A stretch of 64,000 nt of DNA from Latrodectus hesperus (lineage: Eukaryota; Arthropoda; Arachnida; Araneae; Theridiidae): positions 1,039,001 to 1,103,000 of the forward strand of contig CM075856.1 of NCBI GenBank assembly GCA_037975125.1. Reading direction: 5' to 3'. The notes beneath the pieces are model-generated. The model did no database searches. It worked only from the letters and a program-made list of their open reading frames with translations, and had not been told where the DNA came from. The position numbers and the translations under genes are program-made. This document shows positions 46,931-63,508 of the stretch, piece after piece (within the stretch, counting starts at the first letter, position 1; each line of letters begins with the position of its first letter).

Positions 46931-47690
46931 TCAGTGGTTAACATTACAAGATAATCTGGTTGTGGAGTGTACGTACCAACTTTTACCACCGCTGTGGAGA
47001 ACAAAGTCAAAAACTCTCATTTTTGTTTAGTCTGGGGATCAGAGCCCATAGCTACCAGAAAAGGTTTGCAGCATATGGATCATTTCCAAAACATTTGGAT
47101 CTTGACTGATAGTCGGGATTCTATTCAGAACCTCTCTAACTGAGGTTTTGTTGGAGATGAAACTATCTAGGATATTTTAAACCTACTTGATACACTTTTA
47201 CTCAGTCATACCATAAATTTTCCGTGGACTTCTAAGCATTTTGGGGTTGTTAGGAATCAAAATCCGACTCCTTGGCCGGATCCGCTGCTGAGGAGGATAA
47301 CAGTCCTTGTTTGAAGCTCGCCTTCTTCCAGATTTCTTCCCTGGATAAAACAAAATTGAATAAACTTTTCAAAACCCTTCCAAGCAACTCCTGGAATTTA
47401 ACAAAAAATCATTGGGGTCTTTCCAACTTAGACAGAGATCTCAGCAAACTGCTTTTTTGCGCTTCTAGAGTGTCCACTAAAGAGCCCTATTGCTTAAGAA
47501 GGGTCAAAGAATATACCCGGAATGCCTTTGGTTCACAGCTGACATGGCTTCCCTTGCTCATATTTTGGTGTGTCTAAATGTTAGCAAGGACGTGGTACGC
47601 ACACCTCGGCTGGCTTAGCCTGTTCTCACGAGGTATCTAGATTCGAAGGACCTCACCCTCTTCTGGAGCTGTAAATGAAATGGTTAGCTG
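46931..47690 (+). pseudogene. LINE RNase H and C-terminal fragment
   Basis: Near 47087-47130 one frame gives NIWILTDSRDSIQNLSN, with the catalytic Asp codon at 47108-47110 in the TDSR motif of retroelement RNase H. Near 47215-47245 the same frame gives FPWTSKHFGVV, matching the usual WxPSHxGxxGNE with Pro and Ser changed. After a frameshift, 47269-47577 encodes SLAGSAAEEDNSPCLKLAFF and ISSLDKTKLNKLFKTLPSNS. A third frame near 47542-47580 gives ADMASLAHILVCLN, the C-terminal region before the ORF end. Together this is the last third of a Jockey-like ORF2. In-frame TGA and TAG codons and at least two frameshifts show it is dead. The open frame starting at 47272 is only one piece of it. Confidence 0.75.
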
Positions 47691-47907
47691 TAGCTGAATC
47701 TGACTGGCATATTATTGTTTAAAATACTTAAGTGGGAGGAATAGAAGTTAAGAATGAATGTAGAGTGAAAAGACTTTATTTTTAAGTTAATTTTAAGTAA
47801 AATATTGAATTTAGGTGTTAAATAAGCTAGATGAAATAAATATTATAGAGAAAAAAGGGAAAATAATAAGTAAAAAGTTTGGTTCATTTATTTTATCAAT
47901 TAATATT

Positions 47908-47957
47908 AGATTTATTTTATCATTTATTATGTAGATTTATTTTATCATTTATTATGT
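47908..47957. repeat. Perfect 25-bp tandem duplication
   Basis: AGATTTATTTTATCATTTAT plus five bases occurs twice without a gap (47908-47932, 47933-47957). A shorter related segment precedes it. It overlaps the end of the LINE ORF1 remnant. Confidence 0.9.
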
Positions 47958-48250
47958 AGTATTGGAAATACGGTGTTAATTTGAAGAATTTGTCTCCATA
48001 GGGGACTTAATTTCTTTAAGTTCTTTAATGAGTTTCTTAAAAAGAATGCCTTTAAATAAATATTCAGTGGAGTTTGTTGACTGTCGATGGTTAAGGTGGC
48101 GGAGGTAGCTCCTGCATACGAATCTCCTGGTCTCACTAAGTTTGCTTTTTGTTGGGGGTTATATGCCCGTAATTTTTGATGGGTTTTTTAATCAATCTGA
48201 GTTTCGGGAACTTCGGGCAACCTTTACGACGGGATACTGCGGAATCTTCA
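47945..48250 (-). pseudogene. LINE ORF1 (gag-like) fragment
   Basis: Near 48230-48125 a minus frame gives SAVSRRKGCPKFPKLRLIK before a stop, matching the segment after the CCHC knuckles of Jockey-type ORF1 proteins (usual form ...GCPKFP...). A second frame, 48136-47945, gives VRPGDSYAGATSATLTIDSQ and LRNSLKNLKKLSPLWRQI, fitting the proline/serine linker and following helix of the same protein. ORF1 proteins coat the LINE RNA. The knuckles and N-terminus are missing. Orientation is opposite to the ORF2 remnant just upstream, so the two are separate insertions or an inverted copy. Confidence 0.55.
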
Positions 48251-49346
48251 TCTTTTATTTTTGGATATTTTTGAATTCATGGGGATTGTCTAGCTCTGAT
48301 AGATAGTAATGACATTAGCAATAACAGCACCTCAATTTCATATAACTTGAAAGAATACTCGTATGAATGTTTTCCTTGTACGATACAGTTGCAATGCTTT
48401 GGGATAATACTTAACAAATATTGTAAAATATTTTTATTTATAGGCTAAAAAAGAACATATACATGATAAAATGAAATCCAATTTAATGTAAAAAAATCAA
48501 ATATTCATTTTCCTACTTACTCAACATAAAATAACCACAATTCGTCATTTAGAAGCATATCTGAAGCATAATCTTTAAAACGAATAATTTTACTGCTTAA
48601 CAATATTGACTTGTAAAATATAGTTAAAATATTTGTAAATATTAACGTTATTTGACTATTTTATTTTTTAATAGTTTAATATAAAATTTCATTTTTTATA
48701 ATAGTATTTAGATTTATTTTTAACATAAAATCTTTTTGAAATAAATATGATTTATTTCCTATCAACAACTCTCTATCTTAACATAAATAATAAAATGCTA
48801 AATGCAAATCTTACTCTTAGATAAGTCTAAGTATTTCACCATATATTTTTTAGCCAATGGTGATAATGGAATTTGTGGGAAGATAGAAATGTGCTCTATG
48901 GAGCTCAGGAACCACCTGATATCTGTAATCATATTGATTTCCTATTTGGGTACCCAGAATTCATTTGTACGATGTCTTCATAAGATCTTATGCTGAGCAT
49001 TTAATAAACTTGATTTGGGAAATAGTCTAAAGACAAAGTGGTAAAATAACAATCTCTATTAGTTTGGATTTTTCAAATATAATTGTATCATTTAATTTGA
49101 AGTTTCTATACTTAAATATCATAGAATTATATATTCCATATTTATTGCGCATTTATTTGTTTGTTTAATTTAGTTTGTTCCATTTTAATTTTATTTGTGT
49201 TTTATAAGTTTGCCATTGAAAACAAAATATCTTCATTAACAAAATGCCATCAATAAGTAGCCAAGTACCAGAATTTAATAGTATTTTTTTTTAATGGAAT
49301 TAGATGAAATTTTCTGGTTGCGTAAATTATTTCAATTTTATGTCTC
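48251..49346. other. AT-rich spacer; one weak GC-raised patch
   Basis: The patch near 48850-48990 carries a 64-codon frame (48802-48996) with no motif I recognise; it may be chance or an old repeat. Confidence 0.45.
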
Positions 49347-49404
49347 TAAAATGATTGTATTTTTAGTCATATTTGGCACTATGACTAAAAATACAATCAT
49401 TTTA
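49347..49404. repeat. Perfect 25-bp inverted repeat, 8-nt loop
   Basis: Arms 49347-49371 and 49380-49404 are exact complements around the loop TTTGGCAC. Each arm contains ATGATTGTATTTTTAGTCAT or its complement. Confidence 0.95.
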
Positions 49405-49877
49405 ATTTAAAATCGACTGATGATTTTCCCTATAAGACAGAAATTATTTAAACATAATACTTTCTTTTCGTAATGTGTTCATTTTTATGCAAAAAATTCA
49501 AGATGAAGTGGATCACTATTTTCAGCAATGACGCGTTGTTATAAAAGTAATTTTATCTACCATTTTATGATGTTTCTCTCATATAATATTTCTATTTTAG
49601 GACAATATTTATTCCTATTCTAGTTAATCTATTCACGTTATTAATATGAGTATTCGAGAAATTTAAGCAAAGAAATCATATTTTTCCTATTTCACGAGAA
49701 AAATTTAAAAAATGATTTATTAATACGATTGATCTGCAATTGCATTAATTTTTGGTGCTTTTTTTACATAATCTATAATTTTAAAAAAATATCCAAGATC
49801 ACATTTTTCCATTGCATCGTATTCACTTACCACAATGTGATATATCCAGAAAAGTGAATTGGATTAAATTTTTATCC

Positions 49878-49940
49878 TAAGCACTTAAAGACATATTAAG
49901 CTCTTAATTTGAACGAGCTTAATATGTCTCCAAGTGCTTA
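49878..49940. repeat. 26-bp inverted repeat with one 2-bp mismatch, 11-nt loop
   Basis: Arms 49878-49903 and 49915-49940 pair except for AA versus CC at one adjacent pair of positions. Outside the arms an A/T run continues the symmetry loosely. Confidence 0.95.
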
Positions 49941-50662
49941 CAAAAAAAAATTCCATAGCATTGATCACTGCCACATTAGCAGACATACTTAAAAAAGACC
50001 CACTATGAATTATCTTCAAGTTTATCTGATAATTCATTGGGGTTATTTGCAATAACATTCATGCACACAATATTGAAATTCTTCTGTAAAATATTTGCTG
50101 AAATTGTTGTAAAGTAACTTATTTTCTAATAAATCTAAATGCTTTTATCTCACTTAAAAAATCCCACCTTTTCTTTAACTTTCATCAACTAAATGTGCTT
50201 ACCATATCATATTATACGGAATTTTCCACTTCTTTTTGAGAATATAAATTTCTATGTATTTGACAAATCCTAATAAATTATATGTACACAGGAAACGAAG
50301 CACTATAGAAAATTGGTAAGAATGTGAAGAAACATACCAATTTTAAGTTAAAAATGTATACAGTTTTCTTAAGATATGTAAGCACTGTTAACATTTGCAA
50401 GACAGTTGATGTTGGAAGTACGAGCATGAAGGTATGAGAAAAGTGGAGAAGGAAAGTTAATGGAATGTTTTTCTGAGAGGTGACTTAAGACAGATGATGA
50501 GTAAATTGGGTTTTGATTAATAATCTTCATATTTTTTCATTGTTTAACAACAGTTTAGAGTACAATTGACTTCAGTGCCCTACAAACTGATATGGCTCAT
50601 ACATTGGGAATAGCAGTTACATTTCATTTGTTAAATCATGCTTAGTTTATTATTAAATTTTA
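49941..50662. other. AT-rich spacer, no gene seen
   Basis: No coding frame or repeat was recognised. Confidence 0.6.
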
Positions 50663-52720
50663 CTCTAGACCAGTGGTCGGTAAACTTATTAGCCTAAGAA
50701 CCAAATATGAACATCAGAACAATTTAAAAAAATTGGGAGCCCAATCTTCTAGTTTAGTAAACTTTTATTACACTAAATAAGTAGTACACTAAATAAAACT
50801 AAATTTCATATTTAATAAATGTTTGTAAAGGCGAAAAATGTGCTTGCATCTATGTGGAAAGTTTGAGTAAGTCAAGTTTGTATGTTGTTGTTTTTAATTT
50901 TAGGCTTGATTCCCAATTCTCATCAATATGATGACTTCTCAGTTTACACTTAATAATATTCATACTTAAAAAAGATTGCTCTCATATATATGTAGAACTG
51001 AAAAGGGAAAGAACAGCAAACGCGAGCCTTTTCAGCTGATCGTAAGAGTCAGGAATAGTATTCCAAGCGTTGAAAATGATCTCATTTTCCTTCTCCAGGT
51101 CATTCAAAGCAGACCACTTGTGCTGTGAACAAAGATCATATTTTTTTCTTATCCAATATTTCCAATTCAACAACACAAAGACGTTCAAATTTAGAGCGCC
51201 ATATCTCCTTGTTTTTCAAATCCAGAAATTGTATTTCAAAGCTACCAATGTCAATTTCAAAAAGAGAAAATTTCAACTCGGTTATCATAGCATTAAGAGG
51301 ATTTTTGATAAATGCTAAAGTTGTTCTGCTGCTTTTTATTTCCTGAAACCCGCTGAGAAATGCTTTCTTCATATTTAAACTTATTGTTTTAAAATGTTGT
51401 TTATCAATAGAGCAATTATTTTCTTGGCGATGCTTCAGCAGGCTCGGAAAGTGAAACAATATTTCTTTTTCAAAATCATGAGCAAAAATCGATAGTTAGT
51501 TTTCAAATATTATTACTTCTTCTAACATCGAAAAAAAATTATGTTTCCTTTCCCTCGTAGTTTACGATAAAACTGATTTAGATGAGACGTAACAACTATT
51601 AGAAATAAAAGCTTTGGATCCACTAATCATCTGTTAGTTCTTGATATTGAACCCCCTGCTCAAGGAGAAATGCTTTAGTTTTCCGGAAAAAGGGACGCAA
51701 AACGTTTTAAAACGCTCCCTCTTGATAACCTACGTACCTAGTTATAAAGCAGAAAATCAGCGTACTCACTCTCTGTTTCAGATAAAAAATTTAGAATTGG
51801 CAATGATTAAGATCTTTAGCTAAAGTGGAGTTGATAATGGTAATCAATAATTCCATAACTTCACAAATTTCATCCGAAAATGTTTGCGCACAAAGATCTT
51901 CTTGGTGAATGATCCAATGGTAAACAAGAATTTTGTGATTTATTTTTTCGTTCAAAATGACAACAAACCCTTTTCTTACGCCAGTCCTACTTTTGACCCC
52001 ATGTGTTGAAATCGACACAATTTTATTGAGGGGAATGTAATGTTTACCCATACACTCAATTACAGAATTTGCGGAATCTTCTCTATGCGTCTGATCTTTG
52101 AGTGGCAATAATCCTAAAAGTGTTCTTCTGTAGGGCTTGAATGAGACCTAGATCTTACAAAAAGTAAAACTTGCGCTGCCTAATTTATGTCACAAGACTC
52201 GTCAACTGTTATTGACAAAGCCGAAACCAATTGCACATCTTCAATATGCTGGGTGGTTTTATTTGAACACATTTTAATTGTTTTATCTTAAATAGTTTTG
52301 GTGGTAACTATTTAATTCTTTTCAGAATATCTGATTTGTTCTTAAAATCCCCAAATAGCTCTTCGGATGCATTTATAGAATAATTTTTTATGTATTCACC
52401 GTCTGTGTACATTTTTCCTCTCTTAGCAATCTCTTGGCTAAAAACAAAACTTGCGATATTAATATTGCTGGAAGATTGCCTCCCAGTTATTAAACATAGA
52501 AGTTGACAACTCTTGACTCTTCTGAAGTTCCTCAACTGCTTTCTTCCTTGCATCACCCGTAAGATATTTAGTGCTAAATGACGCGTGCTTTCTTTTAAAG
52601 TGTCTTTCTAAATTTGACTTCTTGTTTTGCGCGAATTTCTCCTTAAAAATAAGACATGTCGGAAGTCAATTCAAGTTCTGCATAAACGCAAAACGTCCAC
52701 TCAACTCTGGTTCTCGTTTT
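50663..52720 (-). mobile_element. hAT transposon remnant, one terminus recognised
   Basis: The left end starts CAGTGGTCGGTAAACTTATT at 50671, a hAT-type terminus, directly preceded by CTCTAGAC (50663-50670), which fits the 8-bp nTnTAGAn target preference of this superfamily. The coding remnant lies on the minus strand up to about 52715. I did not find the matching right terminus or second CTCTAGAC before 53500, so that end is deleted or too diverged. Confidence 0.8.
50850..52715 (-). pseudogene. hAT transposase (GTF2IRD2/EPM2AIP1/ZBED-like), broken
   Basis: Domains run in the expected order on the minus strand. A BED-type zinc finger lies near 52655-52560 (CLIFKEKFAQNKKSNLERHF, then KRKH; the second Cys is Phe). 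A linker at 52475-52315 contains AKRGKMYTDGEYIKN and ASEELFGDFKNKSDILKRIK. The first catalytic Asp survives in ITVDESCDIN (codon 52203-52201). The second is lost: VSISTHGVKS has His where TDG is usual (codon 52003-52001). HWIIHQEDLCAQ replaces the usual HCIIHQ. Then come VRRLSRG near 51740 (usually VRWLSRG), FHFPSLLKHRQENN and NAWNTIPDSYDQLKRLAF, and a dimerisation-region remnant, FLSMNIIKCKLRSHHIDEN, ending at TAG 50850-50852. Frameshifts and stops break the frame repeatedly. Domesticated host relatives of this family exist, but here decay is evident. Confidence 0.85.
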
Positions 52721-53433
52721 TTTTTTGTTATGTTAATTAAAAAGCCTATAAAAATATTTCAAACATATATATTTTAAAAGCACCGGTACAAAAATATCAT
52801 TATTAAATTAATGAAAATAAAAATTAAAAAAGTATTTTTTAAAAAATACAATCTTATTAATGTATGTAACTGCACTAAAAAGAAAAAAATAATTAGTTCC
52901 ATCATCAGAATAACAACATTTTTATTATGACCAAAAATGGAAGAAAATTTCTAAAATTTGGACAAATTTTAGTTAACGAAAAATTGATTGCAACTTTTTC
53001 ACTGGAACCTCAAATATATATCGGAGGTGTAATAAAATCGTAAAATCGAACGTCTATTGAATAGACAAAATTTTAATTTATTTACTTTATTGTATTAAAT
53101 TACCTTGTAATTTATATACGATTTTATGAAATATTGACTGGTCTCTAATAAGGTCAAATAGACGCAACGATAATTTTAATTCCCATTTACAAATTAAATT
53201 TTTTACGAAAACAAAATTAATTTCATCAATTTTAAATTTGAGTTTATTCTTTATCATCTGATTATTTATTTTTTTTATATTTTATGGTTGAGAAATTTGG
53301 ATCAACGTTATTTTTGTAGAATTTTTCAATTATGATTAACAAACTACAACATTAAGTATTAATCAATTAGTATAATAAGTAAAAAATCCGACTCTAAAAT
53401 CGAAAAAAAGGAAAATATTTTTGTAAATCCTAG
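52721..53433. other. AT-rich spacer, no gene seen
   Basis: Searched by eye for the second hAT terminus without success. Confidence 0.5.
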
Positions 53434-53490
53434 GGTTAATAGTCTGGAGAAAATTTCCTCCCTCTCCGGATCCAAGTTAAAATTGAGGGT
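53434..53490 (+). mobile_element. SINE body fragment directly before a fuller copy
   Basis: AATAGTCTGGAGAAAATTTC to AAAATTGAGGG matches 41927-41980 and the body of the following copy at about 53677-53725, in the same orientation. Confidence 0.7.
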
Positions 53491-53510
53491 CATTTATTCA
53501 GGAAATTTTT

Positions 53511-53905
53511 GGACCATGCGAGGCTAAAATTAGGCCATTGACTTTACATCAGAAGAGCGAGGTTCGATTCCCAATATCTCGAAAGACTCACAGAATACAT
53601 GCGACTTACGTGCTCGTTAAATCTGTGAAATCGAATATCCGGTAGGCGGTCATTGAGCAGTTACCATAGGTGAAATGTTCTAGAGAAAATTTTCTTCCCT
53701 TCCAGATCAATGTCAAAATTGATGGAAAATATCCTCTAGTGGTGCCATCTATCAGAGAAGCTTAAAATAAAGTCATACTTTCACCTTTGTGGTGCTCTGG
53801 TTAAACGAAAGACGCATCCTTCTGACTTAATTTCGCATAGCCATCGGCTAGTGAGCTAAGCTTGTCCAAGTGTCATAAATACCATTAACAACAATGCTTT
53901 TTCTT
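53511..53905 (+). mobile_element. AAC-tailed, tRNA-related SINE, most complete copy
   Basis: The 5' part contains GGTTCGATTCC at 53571-53581, the B box of a tRNA-type internal RNA polymerase III promoter. A weak A-box-like GAGGCTAAAATTAGG lies about 50 bp upstream. The body follows (CGAATATCCGG, then CATTGAGCAGTTACCATAGG, CTAGAGAAAATTTT, GGTGGTGCCATCTATCAGAG-like words, CTGACTTAATTTCGCATAGC, AAGCTTGTCCAAGTGTCATA) and ends in ACCATTAACAACAA. Four other partial copies in this window share the body and tail. No target duplication was found around this copy. Confidence 0.8.
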
Positions 53906-55876
53906 TTCCTGCTGGTTAATAAAGCTACACTGGCAGAAAAACGCTTCTAGTAATTTTCAAAAATAATTAGAAATATTTTTCAAATTTTTGATACCATAAT
54001 TTTAATAAATTTTTGATATAATTTAAGTTAAAAATCATTTTTATTATTTAAACTTACCACCTACTTTAGTTAAAACTTTACCAAAATTAAGTTATCAAGA
54101 TTATGAAACAAACAATCGAATGTTCTTAAAGTTTATATTAAAGAAATAAGAAATATATGCTGTAAGAATCTGAGGACTTAAGACCCATGAAAATTATATT
54201 TTTTATAAAAAAGAGTCCCATGTAGAAATTCGCATATCTTGGAAAGTTTAGAAAATATATTTATGATAGTTCATTACGAACTAATGTTTTGTAGGAAAAT
54301 AATTATCTTTAAATACTAAAATTACCTATGCAACACACGCTATTGAATTCGCTCTATTTGAAAATATATCTGAGTTAAATTGCTTTTCATACATATTTTT
54401 TGATCAACAATAAAATTTAACTGGGAATAAATTTGTATATGATTCCAAATAAATAAACATCATTGTATGAATTTAGTTTTTCACAGAAATGAATCTTAAA
54501 AACGGTATAATCTATTTAAAATGTCTGAAATAATTTGGGATCAAAATAACATCTTGAAATATGAACGGCAACTTAAAAATATGAGAAATTATAATTTGTA
54601 AAATATGACTATGTAAGAATGATTAAAATCTAAAAACTGAAGATAAATATTTTCAAAAAAATTTATCAACCAAATTAAGCAGTATTGTAATGTATGCATT
54701 AATTTAGACGTATCTGAAGTTTAGCAATTCGTTTTTTGAAAAATACTTTCTTCTGTAGATTCAACGAAATGTCTGAAGGCATTACTGAATTTCGTTTCTT
54801 TTGTTTATACGTGTTTCTACGGTCGCTTTTATGGTTCACAAGACTTTCGATTTTAAAGTGGATTCAGAACCACTAGAACATCCATGCCTGGGGTGGGAAA
54901 AGAACACATGAATACTGAACTACAAATCGAAGAGCTTACACCACCTAACTTTGAGGACAAACTTTTATTTGATCTACCAAAGATTCACTCTATTGGGAAT
55001 TACATAAATGGTTGATTGAATGAAAATTCAATTGATACAGATTTTTAATTTCAATTTTGAGGCAAATTTACAAGAAATGGCTTGAAGAGTAATATAATGT
55101 TTACATTAAATGGTTTGAAGATTATAATTTGAATGGCGTATACCGAACAAACTGCATTTTTTACAATATTTATTTATTATAATTATTTATTTTTTTCGTA
55201 AGCAAATTTAATACTCTTACGGTTTGCTTTCTGGTTCAAGTATTTCCAATAAGCTCATTGTATACGCGCCTAGAAGTGGAATGTTTTCATTTTTCTTGCT
55301 ATAACTACAACTTTCGAGACATTGTTCTGCTTGTTTATCAAACTTAAATGCTCTACGTAATTTATTTATTCTCTGTCTTTATGTTTTAAAACTTTAATAA
55401 TCTTTTTAATTAATCTATATCTAGTTTTCAATATTTGTAATCCAATTTTGAATATTGAAAATCAGAGTTACGTAATAGTTATATCTATAGATAAAATATC
55501 CTGGTCTATTCATGATTTATAACTCTACTGGAACTATTCAATACAGGTTTCTTAATTCTTGTAATATTTTTACTTTTCATCTCATTCTAACATTAGCAGA
55601 ATTAAATAAAATAAAACGCTTTGAATACTCAACTTTTATTTAAAGGTACTTTATTTAAATTTCATTACTTTTCAGGAGTATTTCTTCTTTTGAAATAGTT
55701 TTCTCAAAACAAACTGAAATAATTTTCTAAGTTAGTTTTATTGTATGAACTTTCCAACTATATTTTAAAAATTTATATAATCTATATTTTTGGATTGTGC
55801 TGTTAATGATATTACACAAATTTTATGGAATATTCTTTTTGAGAAAAATATTCATTTATTTGTGGAGCAAAATCTA
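53906..55876. other. AT-rich spacer, no gene seen
   Basis: A GC-raised patch near 54780-54960 shows no motif I recognise. Confidence 0.55.
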
Positions 55877-55952
55877 TATAATTGATTCATAAAGATTCGA
55901 AAAATATATCCGAATCTTTATGAATCAATTATAAAGATTCGGATATATTTTT
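55877..55952. repeat. Two overlapping perfect hairpins that compete for one segment
   Basis: Arms 55877-55899 and 55911-55933 are perfect 23-bp complements with an 11-nt loop. Arms 55900-55921 and 55931-55952 are perfect 22-bp complements with a 9-nt loop. The segment 55911-55921 belongs to both, so only one hairpin can form at a time. Confidence 0.95.
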
Positions 55953-56046
55953 AGAAAAAATAATTTTCCAAATTTTAAGAATTACAAGTTACAGAAATTT
56001 AAACGGAGTGAATTTTTCCACTTTCATTTGTTTTGCTTAGTTTCTG

Positions 56047-57239
<1,193 letters not shown>

Positions 57240-57720
57240 TAACAAAATATTTTCAGGAGCAAAACAATGAAACCCTTGCCAATGCGTGACAGCTCCTGCC
57301 ATTTCCCCCGATAACAATGCTGACAGGAAACACACCTCGTCCCTTTATTCCACTCCCCCGCGACATAGCGAAAGAATTACAAGGCAAACACAGTTTATGG
57401 CCGGGAATATACTAAAAACTTTCCCCTCTAAAAATAAACTATCCAGCAGTTTGCTGGTGATGCAAAAGCAGAAAAAAAGGGAAAGAAGCGAAGATTTCTA
57501 GTGGTTGTAAAGTTTGAAATACTAAGAAGACACCGTGATTTATTCGGAGCAACGTCTGTGATAGCTTGTCTCTGAGGAAATTTTTATCGGTAAAATATTT
57601 GTTCTGAAGGTGTTTAGTAAAGGAAACGGCTTAAATCGAATGGTTTTATGGCTCGAATTTTAGAAAAATGGGAAGCGATTTTGGTGTCGTTTAGCTTCTT
57701 GTATTTTATGTATGGATAAC
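57240..57720. other. GC-raised island, candidate conserved non-coding element
   Basis: The first 270 bp is near half G+C. TGACAG, a Meis/Hth-type homeodomain core, occurs at about 57287-57292 and 57320-57325. A 71-codon frame (57286-57501) begins MTAPAISPDNNADRKHTSSL but is polar, matches nothing I know, and has no obvious codon bias. It is either a regulatory element or an unknown exon. Confidence 0.3.
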
Positions 57721-57876
57721 TTTGTTTAGAATAGTTATCTCCTTCAAATGCAGTACTTTTCAAACTTACAAAGCTTATCAATTACCAATTAATACGAACG
57801 AAAATTTAATAATGCGACAGGTTTTTTTGTACTTATTAATGAAACGACTTCCCACTTATATTAACCAGATAGGATT

Positions 57877-58195
57877 TACAAATAACATTTTTTTCCAATG
57901 GCGGGCACAAGAGGGTGTAACCCTATGCTACAACAAGGCCAGAGAATGCTACTCATTTGTCGTTACCCAGCGAGCACCTGTGAACCAAGTCACGGAGGCG
58001 AGTAGCGTTACCCGCGCCATACCACCACAAACCCGTTTATAGGGCGGGCCACATTCATACAACATCACAGAAGAAAGGACTGAGAGAACAGAGAAGGAAA
58101 GAAACATCCATGCCCGAACCGGGATTCGAACCTGGGACCCACAGCTCAGAAGTCAGGAACGCTAACCACTCAGCCAATCGGTCATCTACAAATAA
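57877..58195 (-). mobile_element. tRNA-derived SINE with 9-bp target-site duplication
   Basis: Transcribed on the minus strand from 58186. It starts GATGACCGATTGGCTGAGTG with A box TGGCTGAGTGGTTAG and, about 35 bp on, B box GGTTCGAATCC (plus-strand complement near 58128-58138). About 200 bp of tRNA-unrelated body follows, ending in GGAAAAAAATG at 57886. TACAAATAA flanks both sides (57877-57885 and 58187-58195), an exact 9-bp target duplication. The acceptor stem does not pair and the T stem has a mismatch, so it is not a working tRNA gene. Confidence 0.88.
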
Positions 58196-63503
<5,308 letters not shown>

Positions 63504-63508
63504 AAATA

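Noticed and set aside
48802..48996. A 64-codon plus-strand frame
   Set aside because: No motif, no splice or promoter context, and length within chance for this composition.
51070..51346. Plus-strand frames of 73 and 82 codons
   Set aside because: Antisense to the recognised hAT transposase remnant.
52721..53500. Right terminal repeat of the hAT element
   Set aside because: No complement of CAGTGGTCGG and no second CTCTAGAC could be found by eye.
53511..53590. A tRNA gene near the second B box
   Set aside because: Only the B box is convincing; no cloverleaf can be drawn and the unit continues into a repeated SINE body.
58110..58186. A tRNA gene on the minus strand
   Set aside because: A and B boxes are present but the acceptor arms do not pair, the T stem has a mismatch, and a 200-bp body and a target duplication identify a SINE.
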